Origin: Micavibrio sp. UBA6212
Lineage (GTDB): Bacteria; Pseudomonadota; Alphaproteobacteria; Micavibrionales; Micavibrionaceae
Assembly (NCBI GenBank): GCA_002421905.1
Contig: DISK01000005.1
Span: 30,432 to 94,431 of the forward strand
Direction: 5' to 3'
Length of the DNA stretch: 64,000 nt
Every line of letters begins with the position of its first letter. Position 1 is the stretch's first letter. The notes under the pieces are model-generated. The model did not search any database. It was not told the origin of the DNA and worked only from the letters and a program-made list of their open reading frames with translations. Positions 55,292-62,307 of this stretch are shown piece after piece. Both the position numbers and the translations under genes were made by a program.

Positions 55292-56572
55292 ATGAAAATT
55301 CTACTCGTCGGATCTGGGGGGCGTGAACACGCCCTTGCATGGAAAATGAAACAATCGCCTTTATGTGATGAATTGGTGGTTGCCCCCGGTAATGCCGGAA
55401 TCGCACAAATCGCAAAATGTGAACCTATCCAGGCAGAAGATGTTGAGGCATTGTGCCAATTCGCCGAATCTGGAAAGTTCGACTTTGTGGTCGTGGGGCC
55501 AGAGACCCCCTTGGTGTTGGGTTTAGCCGATAAATTGCGCGCCAGAAATATTTCTGTGTTTGGCCCATCAATGGCCGCCGCCCAGTTAGAAGGATCCAAG
55601 GGATTTATGAAGGATATCTGCCGGAAATATAATATCCCGACCGCAGCATACGAACGCTTTACAAATATCGACGAAGCGTGCGCCTATATCGAAAAACTGG
55701 GTGCGCCCATCGTGGTAAAGGCCGACGGGCTTGCCGCCGGAAAGGGGGTTATCGTTGCCGAGACCATTGAGCAAGCGCAAGAGGCTGTAAAGGATATGTT
55801 ATCCGGACTAGCTTTCGGACAGGCCGGTGCCTCTATCGTGATTGAGGAATTTATGGATGGGGAAGAGATCAGTTATTTCGCCATATGCGATGGTGAAAAT
55901 CTATTGCCTTTAACCTCGGCGCAAGACCATAAACGGGTCGGGGACGGCGATACTGGTCTTAATACCGGAGGGATGGGAGCCTACTCCCCCGCACGACTGA
56001 TGACTCCGGCAATGGAAAACGAAATTCTTGAAAAAATTCTAATCCCGACGGTTCACGCTATGAAATCGGAAGGGTGCCCGTTTACAGGCGTATTCTTTGC
56101 AGGGATTATGGTGGTGGGCGGCGTCCCGAAATTACTGGAATATAATGTCCGGTTCGGTGATCCGGAATGTCAGACATTGATGATGCGTCTAGAATCCGAT
56201 CTGGTTGAGATGCTTTATGCTGCAGCAACAGGGAAACTGGATCAAGTAAAGCCTAGATGGTCAGACCGTCCGTCTTTATGTGTTGTCATGGCCGCTAGCG
56301 GATACCCCGGAGCCTATATCAAAGATACTCTGATCCGCAATCTGGATAAGGCCGCTGCACAGAGAGATGTTGAAATATTCCATGCTGGAACCGCACAAAA
56401 GAATGGTGAAATTATTTCAGTCGGGGGGCGCGTTCTTGGTATAACCGCCATAGGTGATAATGTGGCAAAAGCCAGAGAAGCCGCCTATACCGCAGTTGAT
56501 GTGCTGGATTGGCCGGAAGGATTTTGCAGACGCGACATTGCCTGGCGTGCTTTATCATCCGACGCTGCATAA
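55292..56572 (+). CDS. purD: phosphoribosylamine-glycine ligase
   Basis: Second step of purine synthesis. The 426-residue ATP-grasp enzyme starts MKILLVGSGGREHALAWKMK, has GPSMAAAQLEGSKGFMKDIC, APIVVKADGLAAGKGVIVAE, QDHKRVGDGDTGLNTGGMGA and EYNVRFGDPECQTLMMRLES. It is complete. Its 3' end overlaps the convergent murI gene by 88 bases, a long overlap for two housekeeping genes. Confidence 0.97.
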   Translation: MKILLVGSGGREHALAWKMKQSPLCDELVVAPGNAGIAQIAKCEPIQAEDVEALCQFAESGKFDFVVVGPETPLVLGLADKLRARNISVFGPSMAAAQLEGSKGFMKDICRKYNIPTAAYERFTNIDEACAYIEKLGAPIVVKADGLAAGKGVIVAETIEQAQEAVKDMLSGLAFGQAGASIVIEEFMDGEEISYFAICDGENLLPLTSAQDHKRVGDGDTGLNTGGMGAYSPARLMTPAMENEILEKILIPTVHAMKSEGCPFTGVFFAGIMVVGGVPKLLEYNVRFGDPECQTLMMRLESDLVEMLYAAATGKLDQVKPRWSDRPSLCVVMAASGYPGAYIKDTLIRNLDKAAAQRDVEIFHAGTAQKNGEIISVGGRVLGITAIGDNVAKAREAAYTAVDVLDWPEGFCRRDIAWRALSSDAA

Positions 56573-57408
56573 GAAACATCAATCAATTCAACCTGTTTGG
56601 GGTCAAGTTGGTGATCGAAGAAGCGGGTGGCATTCCGTACAAAGCGAGCAGGATCATCGGTTGCAAAAAAGCGAAGCCTCTCTGCGCCAGAATGTGCAGC
56701 ATTGGATGAGCCGCTGCCAAGCAGTTGAGCAAGACTTTTAGCGGCGGCTGCACCCGAATTAATCAAAACCACGTTATCCCCGAGCAAATCGGAGATAATA
56801 TCTGAAAAAACCGGAAAGTGGGTGCATCCAAGGATCAGTGTGTCCGGCGCATGGGGCTGATCAAAGATCGGATCAAGATAGCGTGCAAGAATAGACCTTG
56901 CGATTTGATCGTCAGAATCCGTCCAGCCTTCTTCAGCCAGAGCAACCAACATCTGACACGCCGCCGAATTGACTGTGATTTGCGGATCAAGCTGATTAAG
57001 CAATCTGGCATATCCGCCAGACTGGATCGTACCGGATGTTGCAATCACTCCCACATGATGATTGCACGTTGCCAGTACTGCGGCTTTGGCAGCAGGTTCA
57101 AGCATTCCAATCACAGGAATGGGAGCCACCAGCGCAGTCACGGCATCTAAAGCATGGGTTGAAGCCGTATTACATGCCACTACAATCGCATCAACATCAA
57201 ATCCCGATAGAACCCGCGCCAAAGACTCACTGTACCTGATAACTGTTTCGCGGCTTTTTGTCCCATAAGGCAAACGGGCCGTATCCCCCAAATAGATAAA
57301 AAAATCATGAGGAAACAACAGGTTAAGTTCTTTGAGCACGGTAAGGCCGCCTATACCGGAATCAAACACTCCGATTTTTCTCGCCAAAATATGGTTTTCT
57401 TTTGTCAT
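56485..57408 (-). CDS. murI: glutamate racemase
   Basis: Supplies D-glutamate for peptidoglycan. The 307-residue protein has the start KIGVFDSGIGGLTVLKELNL, the first catalytic Cys in VVACNTASTHALDAV, the second in LILGCTHFPVFSDII, and GDTARLPYGTKS. The C-terminal 30-40 residues, which lie in the overlap with purD, are longer than in most racemases and Ser/Gln-rich. Confidence 0.95.
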   Translation of the reverse strand: MTKENHILARKIGVFDSGIGGLTVLKELNLLFPHDFFIYLGDTARLPYGTKSRETVIRYSESLARVLSGFDVDAIVVACNTASTHALDAVTALVAPIPVIGMLEPAAKAAVLATCNHHVGVIATSGTIQSGGYARLLNQLDPQITVNSAACQMLVALAEEGWTDSDDQIARSILARYLDPIFDQPHAPDTLILGCTHFPVFSDIISDLLGDNVVLINSGAAAAKSLAQLLGSGSSNAAHSGAERLRFFATDDPARFVRNATRFFDHQLDPKQVELIDVSYAASDDKARQAMSRLQNPSGQSSTSTAV

Positions 57409-57479
57409 TGGTACGATATTAGTTTTTATGAGACTGTTCCCATGTTAAAATAACACTACGTTCTCCTTACCAGCCTCTT

Positions 57480-57501
57480 AACCTTTCATCAAGGAAAGGT
57501 T
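57480..57501 (+). promoter_or_regulatory. leader hairpin upstream of hpf
   Basis: AACCTTTC (57480-57487) and GAAAGGTT (57494-57501) form a perfect 8-bp stem with a six-base loop, 42 bases before the hpf start. No T run follows, so it is not a plain terminator. It may be an RNA regulatory or stability element. Confidence 0.4.
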
Positions 57502-57543
57502 GGTATTCAGGAGTCCTCCCATAACCAATCAAGGAGTTAAATT

Positions 57544-58158
57544 ATGGAACTCGCAATTCATGGAAAACAAATGGACGTCGGGGATGCACTTCGCACCCAT
57601 GTCACTACAAAACTGGAGGAAATAAATTCAAAGTATTTTAATCGTGCAATTGATATTACGGTGACATTCGCACCAGAGGGGCATGCCTTTATCAAGACCC
57701 ATGTATCCTTGCGCGTCGGAAAGGATATTCTGGTCACGGCACAATCTATCGAACCAGATGCCTACACATCTTTTGATGTGACCGCAGAAAAAATTGCCAA
57801 GCAATTACGTCGCTACAAACGTCGTCTGCGCGACCACCATGAACGGATGGAGCAAACACCGGAAACTGAGATGATAAAAGCCACGGCATATGTTCTGGCG
57901 ACTCAGGAGCTTTCCGGCAAAACCGAAGAAGAAGAGGATGATATCCCGCATGGTGAAGACCCGGTGATTGTCGCCGAGCAACCGATGCAAATCCAAAGAA
58001 TGAGTGTTTCCGATGCAGTGATGCGGATGGATCTATCTGGCAACAGTGCTATTTTGTTCCGCAACCCAAGAAACAATCATTTGAATATGATTTATCGACG
58101 TGCTGATGGAAATATTGGCTGGGTTGAACCTGAAGAGCTTGCTTCTGCCGCAGAATAA
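57544..58158 (+). CDS. hpf: ribosome hibernation-promoting factor, long form
   Basis: A 204-residue protein: the N-terminal HPF/YfiA domain (MELAIHGKQMDVGDALRTHV, then KLEEINSKYFNRAIDITVTF) binds the ribosomal decoding region, and a C-terminal dimerisation domain (QIQRMSVSDAVMRMDLSGNS and VIYRRADGNIGWVEP-like end) drives 100S ribosome formation. AAGGAG precedes the ATG. It is 201 bases upstream of the ptsN-like gene, with a terminator between. Confidence 0.95.
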   Translation: MELAIHGKQMDVGDALRTHVTTKLEEINSKYFNRAIDITVTFAPEGHAFIKTHVSLRVGKDILVTAQSIEPDAYTSFDVTAEKIAKQLRRYKRRLRDHHERMEQTPETEMIKATAYVLATQELSGKTEEEEDDIPHGEDPVIVAEQPMQIQRMSVSDAVMRMDLSGNSAILFRNPRNNHLNMIYRRADGNIGWVEPEELASAAE

Positions 58159-58217
58159 GTCCTAAAAATATTGCATGGCAATAGATTTTGGTGAATTCAT
58201 AAGTTGAAATTTGTAAA

Positions 58218-58248
58218 AAACAGCCTTGGCAATCGAGGCTGTTTTTTT
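58218..58248 (+). terminator. rho-independent terminator after hpf
   Basis: AAACAGCCT (58218-58226) and AGGCTGTTT (58236-58244) form a 9-bp stem with a nine-base loop, followed by a T run. Confidence 0.9.
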
Positions 58249-58359
58249 GTGACATTTTATCGCACCGCATCGTCTTTTTTTGTAGAAATGGGCATCCAAA
58301 CAAGTTACTAGGAAGTCGGAAATCAGAGTTTAGACATCAAGACGAAAAGGGGATCGACA

Positions 58360-58827
58360 ATGTCATTGGGGGATGATTTGACTATTACAAGTGTTCAGTG
58401 CGACCTGAAAGGCGCAAATACCGAACAAATCCTGAAAAATCTTTCATGGAAAATTTCAAAAGATATAAATATGTCCGCCTCTGCCATTTTTGCAGATATC
58501 AGAAGATCAGAAAAGCGAGGCGATGCTGGAATTGGTGACGGTGTCGCAGTTCTCGACTGGAGAAATGAAGCGCTTCAAACTCCTTACGTTCTGGTCAGCC
58601 GACTGGAAACACCTTTAGACATGAAAACTGCTGACGAGAGGCCTGTTGATCTTGTTCTGGTTCTAATTTCCCCCGAAAGCCAATCCCTGACCCATTTGCG
58701 CCATGTCGCGCGCCTGACAAGAATGTTCCGCGAAGAGGGTTTGCTCGAGCATCTCAGATCCGTCAAGAACAACGACGGCATGATGGCAGTGCTCTCTTCC
58801 GAAAACCAAAGATTCCTTGCAGCATAA
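58360..58827 (+). CDS. PtsN-like (EIIA-Ntr fold) protein lacking the phospho-accepting His
   Basis: A 155-residue protein beside hpf, the usual place of ptsN. The EIIA fold is readable: VQCDLKGANTEQILKNLSWK, then the pre-active-site AGIGDGVAV, PVDLVLVLISPESQSLTHLR and LTRMFREEGLLEHLRSVKN. In working EIIA-Ntr the sequence after GxGVAI is PH with the phosphorylated His; here residues 65-67 are Leu-Asp-Trp (VAVLDWRN). The conserved second-site His (THLRHVARL) is kept. It cannot be phosphorylated in the normal way and may be a fixed-state regulator. Confidence 0.85.
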   Translation: MSLGDDLTITSVQCDLKGANTEQILKNLSWKISKDINMSASAIFADIRRSEKRGDAGIGDGVAVLDWRNEALQTPYVLVSRLETPLDMKTADERPVDLVLVLISPESQSLTHLRHVARLTRMFREEGLLEHLRSVKNNDGMMAVLSSENQRFLAA

Positions 58828-58834
58828 AATCACT

Positions 58835-59599
58835 TTATGCTGATTTGTGGCCGCCGACCCATTCTATTCCATACCCAAAGGCACGATCCATTTCAGCATG
58901 GCCGGGGAAATATTCGGTATAATTGGTAATTCGCATGCCATCACGAACATTATCAATGCCGGCAATAGCACAAAGCCCCAACCCCTTTTGATGAGATGAC
59001 AATGTCACCACCATCGGATTATTACCCGGGATACGAATATGGATTTGTGGGCGAACCATAGCCCAATCATAAGCACCTTGATAAATATAAACATAAATCA
59101 AGATACGTTTTATTTCCGGCCAATGTTTGCCGTTCAAATGGATGAATTCATCATCCCCTTGGACATTTCCTGTGCGCTCATCCCCCGACAGTGACAAATA
59201 AGGAGGCGTGTTATAGGCCCCAAGGAGATCACCAAAGGCTTGGATTGCGCCACGCGTCCCATCTTTAAGCTCATATAAAATACCAAGATCAAGGTCGATA
59301 TCAACCGGCTTGCTGCGCTTAAACAAGCGTCCCAGAAGACTTTGATCTTCAACTATTTTATTATCCCAAGCAGCAGCAATGCGTACTTCGTCAAATCCTC
59401 CGGCAGGGGGAGAAACAGATAGAGTATCGTTACGCTTACCAAGAAAATCAGCGTTATTGGATTGATCATTGGGATCAATATACCCTGCAGCCCCCAACGC
59501 GCGACCGTGGCCGGAAAATTCCGCCCGCCCACGCGTGGCCTCCATCATGGAGTTCAAGGAACTTGTTTTGGTCGAGGAGCTCTTATTTTCTGTTGTCAT
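58835..59599 (-). CDS. TerA/TerD-like stress protein
   Basis: A 254-residue protein. A Ser/Thr/Asn-rich N-terminus of about 90 residues leads to a TerD-fold domain with VRIAAAWDNKIVEDQSLLGR, DIDLDLGILYELKDGTRGAI, LSGDERTGNVQGDDEFIHLN (the acidic metal loop) and IKRILIYVYIYQGAYDWAMV. This most resembles the TerA type. AGGTGGAT selects the ATG at 59599 over a GTG at 59608. It is convergent with the ptsN-like gene (seven-base gap) and just downstream of parB. Confidence 0.85.
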   Translation of the reverse strand: MTTENKSSSTKTSSLNSMMEATRGRAEFSGHGRALGAAGYIDPNDQSNNADFLGKRNDTLSVSPPAGGFDEVRIAAAWDNKIVEDQSLLGRLFKRSKPVDIDLDLGILYELKDGTRGAIQAFGDLLGAYNTPPYLSLSGDERTGNVQGDDEFIHLNGKHWPEIKRILIYVYIYQGAYDWAMVRPQIHIRIPGNNPMVVTLSSHQKGLGLCAIAGIDNVRDGMRITNYTEYFPGHAEMDRAFGYGIEWVGGHKSA

Positions 59600-59629
59600 G
59601 GTATCCACCTAAATAGGTTATCTGGCGTT

Positions 59630-60658
59630 TTATCCGCGAATAGCAAGGCGGCCAGGGTTGTGCGATAAACGATGCAGAACTTCGTCCAACTGGTCAAGCG
59701 TTTTGAAACGGATCAACATCGTGCCTTCTTGCTGGGTATCCATTTCAATCTCCACTGTCATGCCTAGGACATTCGACACTTCACGTTCAAGAGCGATTGT
59801 GTTCAAGTCCTTGTCGTCACTGGATTCTTTAACTTTCCGTCCGACTTCACCCACACGTTTTTTAACCGAGCGTCCAGAGATTTCCCCGATCATTTTCTCG
59901 GTCTGGCGAACACTCAAGCCCAACGCAACAATTTTCTTGGCCTGTTCGACTTGTTGGTCTTGGTCAAGTATAAGCAGTGTTCTCGCATGACCTGCCGACA
60001 ATTTTCCCTCAACAACCATGGCCTGAACAGGGGGCGCCAGATCAACGAGACGCAACATATTGGCAACGTAAGAGCGGCTCTTTCCAACACGTTCTGCCAC
60101 TTGTTCATGCGTGTACTCAAACTGGTCAGCCAACTGGCGTAACGCACGGGCTTCATCAACAGCATTAAGGTCTTCGCGCTGCAGGTTCTCGATCAGCGCA
60201 ATTTCAAGGGTTGTCGTATCATCCAGTTCGCGGATAATAACAGGTACTTCATGTAACTGGGCCTTTTGTGCTGCGCGCCAACGGCGTTCCCCCGCAACAA
60301 TTTCGTAAGTTTCAGAAATCTGAGGGTGGGGGCGAACCAGAATTGGCTGAATCAGGCCATGCTGACGAATAGATTGGGACAATTCCTCAATTGATTCATC
60401 GCGGAATGTATGGCGCGGTTGGAACTCCCCCGGCACAATCTGTGCCAAGGAAATCATACGACGGCCTAGACCAGCAGAGCCGACAGCGGCATCAGCATTC
60501 GCGCTTTGTGCAGAAGAATCCTCACTATTATGGCTTATGGAAACAGGGCTATCCATATCCACCTCATCGTCTCCGAAAAGCGCATTCAACCCACGTCCCA
60601 AACCTCTACGTTTGGAAGACGGCACACCGGACTCATCCTGAGATTCTACAGGGCTCAT
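59630..60658 (-). CDS. parB: chromosome partitioning protein ParB
   Basis: A 342-residue CTP-dependent clamp. The CTPase/ParB-N domain has PGEFQPRHTFRDESIEELSQ and the GERRWRAAQKAQLHEVPVII block; the HTH region has TEHVAERVGKSRSYVANMLR-type sequence (QVAERVGKSRSYVANMLRLV) and GKLSAGHARTLL; a C-terminal dimer domain ends the protein. It loads at parS sites, three of which lie just upstream. Its start overlaps the parA stop by four bases. Confidence 0.97.
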   Translation of the reverse strand: MSPVESQDESGVPSSKRRGLGRGLNALFGDDEVDMDSPVSISHNSEDSSAQSANADAAVGSAGLGRRMISLAQIVPGEFQPRHTFRDESIEELSQSIRQHGLIQPILVRPHPQISETYEIVAGERRWRAAQKAQLHEVPVIIRELDDTTTLEIALIENLQREDLNAVDEARALRQLADQFEYTHEQVAERVGKSRSYVANMLRLVDLAPPVQAMVVEGKLSAGHARTLLILDQDQQVEQAKKIVALGLSVRQTEKMIGEISGRSVKKRVGEVGRKVKESSDDKDLNTIALEREVSNVLGMTVEIEMDTQQEGTMLIRFKTLDQLDEVLHRLSHNPGRLAIRG

Positions 60659-61566
60659 ACGCTCACCTTTTTATCCTGATTTTGGACACGTGAATCATTT
60701 TGAAGAGCGGCCAGATCGGATTGCAGTTTTTTCTCACGGCGTATAATCTCGCCCGCCAAGCGGATATAAGCCTGAGCTCCCGGACATTTCATATCATAAA
60801 CAATCGCAGGTAAGCCATAAGACGGGGCTTCAGACAAACGGACATTGCGAGGAATAACCGTCTGATAGACTTTTTCACCAAAATATTCACGCACATCATC
60901 TGCGACAGCACCGGAGAGGCGGTTGCGTGGATCATACATCGTCAACAAAACACCATGAATATCCAGTTTCGGATTAAAATGCTGGCGCACACGATCAATC
61001 GTTTTCACCAGGTGCGACAATCCCTCAAGGGCATAAAACTCACATTGCAGGGGCACAACGATCGCATCCACAGCAACCAGCGCATTAAGAGTCACCAAAG
61101 AAAGGGAAGGTGGGCAGTCTGTAATAACGTAATCAAAGGGTAACGGGCGGCGCAAGGCTTCGCGCAACCGATATTCGCGGCGCTTGGCTGTTACCAGTTC
61201 AATCTCTGCACCAGCGAGGTGCATAGAAGAAGGGACGACATAAAGACCAGGAACCTTGGTTGCAACAGCAAGTTCGGCAGCATTCAACCCTTCCTCAAAA
61301 AGCAGATCATACGCACTTTTGCGAATATCCGACCGCTTGACACCCAAACCCGTCGAAGCATTTCCCTGCGGATCAAGATCAACCAACAGAACTCTCTTAC
61401 CGACCGCAGCCAACGCTGTTGCCAGATTAACTGCGGTTGTGGTCTTCCCTACACCACCTTTTTGGTTGGCCACAGCCAACAAGCGGGGCATTTGCCCTGC
61501 GGGGAAACTTCTATCTCTGTCAATAGGGGCAGGTGCCGTCGGAGACGCACTAAGGGCTGGGATCAT
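60655..61566 (-). CDS. parA: chromosome partitioning ATPase ParA
   Basis: A 303-residue ParA-type ATPase. The deviant Walker A is NQKGGVGKTTTAVNLATAL, Walker A' LLVDLDPQGNASTGLG, and YVITDCPPSLSLVTLNALV is the Walker B part. A Ser/Pro/Ala-rich N-terminal extension of about 25 residues precedes the core. GAGGAT fits the ATG at 61566; a GTG at 61581 is in frame. It moves ParB-parS complexes to the cell pole. Confidence 0.97.
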   Translation of the reverse strand: MIPALSASPTAPAPIDRDRSFPAGQMPRLLAVANQKGGVGKTTTAVNLATALAAVGKRVLLVDLDPQGNASTGLGVKRSDIRKSAYDLLFEEGLNAAELAVATKVPGLYVVPSSMHLAGAEIELVTAKRREYRLREALRRPLPFDYVITDCPPSLSLVTLNALVAVDAIVVPLQCEFYALEGLSHLVKTIDRVRQHFNPKLDIHGVLLTMYDPRNRLSGAVADDVREYFGEKVYQTVIPRNVRLSEAPSYGLPAIVYDMKCPGAQAYIRLAGEIIRREKKLQSDLAALQNDSRVQNQDKKVSV

Positions 61567-61676
61567 GGAAACTATCCTCACATCAAAAATCGCTTATACT
61601 GGAATGAAAACACTATACAATATTCCTTGATATCGTCAAGAAATCATCAGCCTCGGCCTCAAGATATCGGTGAGAA

Positions 61677-61692
61677 AGATTCACGTGAAACA
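61677..61692. promoter_or_regulatory. parS site 1
   Basis: AGATTCACGTGAAACA matches the parS consensus TGTTTCACGTGAAACA at 14 of 16 positions. It lies between the rsmG stop and the parA start, immediately next to the rsmG stop codon. Confidence 0.85.
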
Positions 61693-62307
61693 TCAAGCCT
61701 GTGGTCTATTGGCCCGCACCTTTGAAAGAATAAGAACGCTTGCCCGCCCATCTGTCTTGCTGGGGACGACATCAAGGGAAAACTCATATTTTTTTCGAGC
61801 CGCCTCGGTCTCCTCGGCGGCCTTTTCTCCCTTGGGGAAAACCAGAACCAGATCTTTATTCCCACCCATTTCCAAGTCCCACCATGAGCGGGACAGGGCC
61901 AATAATTCCTCTAGAGAGGCCAGAGCGCGCGCTGTGATAACGTCCGGCTGGGGGAGAATCTTAATATCCACATGCTCTACACGCTCGTTGTGTATAACTA
62001 CGGGGATAAAAGTTTCACGTGAAACAGTTGACAAGAAGCTGCATTTCTTTTGGTCGCTCTCGAATAGGTGGAAAGATAGATCGGGACGCGCCATCGCCAG
62101 AACCAAAGCGGGAAATCCAGCCCCGGAACCAAAATCAAAAACTATTTTGGCTTCCTGCGGAATATAGGGGAGCAATTGTAAGGAATCCTCAAAATGGCGC
62201 TTTTCAATATCCTGCAGAGTAGAGGGAGCGACCAGATTGATCGCCTTCGACCATTTCAGCAAAAGCGACTTATATATAGCCAGAGACTGGGGGAGATCAT
62301 GCGGCAT
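61693..62307 (-). CDS. rsmG: 16S rRNA (guanine-527 N7)-methyltransferase
   Basis: A 204-residue Rossmann methyltransferase (GidB). It has LLKWSKAINLVAPSTLQDIE, the SAM motif VFDFGSGAGFPALVLAMARP, HLFESDQKKCSFLSTV and ITARALASLEELLALS. Starts at 62307 or 62316 overlap the mnmG stop; both are acceptable. The internal parS site encodes VSRETF. Loss of RsmG gives low-level streptomycin resistance in other bacteria. Confidence 0.93.
   Translation of the reverse strand: MPHDLPQSLAIYKSLLLKWSKAINLVAPSTLQDIEKRHFEDSLQLLPYIPQEAKIVFDFGSGAGFPALVLAMARPDLSFHLFESDQKKCSFLSTVSRETFIPVVIHNERVEHVDIKILPQPDVITARALASLEELLALSRSWWDLEMGGNKDLVLVFPKGEKAAEETEAARKKYEFSLDVVPSKTDGRASVLILSKVRANRPQA
62011..62026. promoter_or_regulatory. 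parS site 2, inside rsmG
   Basis: AGTTTCACGTGAAACA matches the consensus at 15 of 16 positions. It is in the coding sequence of rsmG and is read there as Val-Ser-Arg-Glu-Thr. Confidence 0.93.

Noticed and set aside
60687..60692. CACGTG inside parA as a possible fourth parS
   Set aside because: Flanks (GGA...AATC) do not match the TTTCACGTGAAA arms.
61659..61865. Short leftward frame over parS site 1 that also encodes a VSRES peptide
   Set aside because: It is an out-of-frame shadow of rsmG with no start signal; the peptide simply reflects the parS bases.
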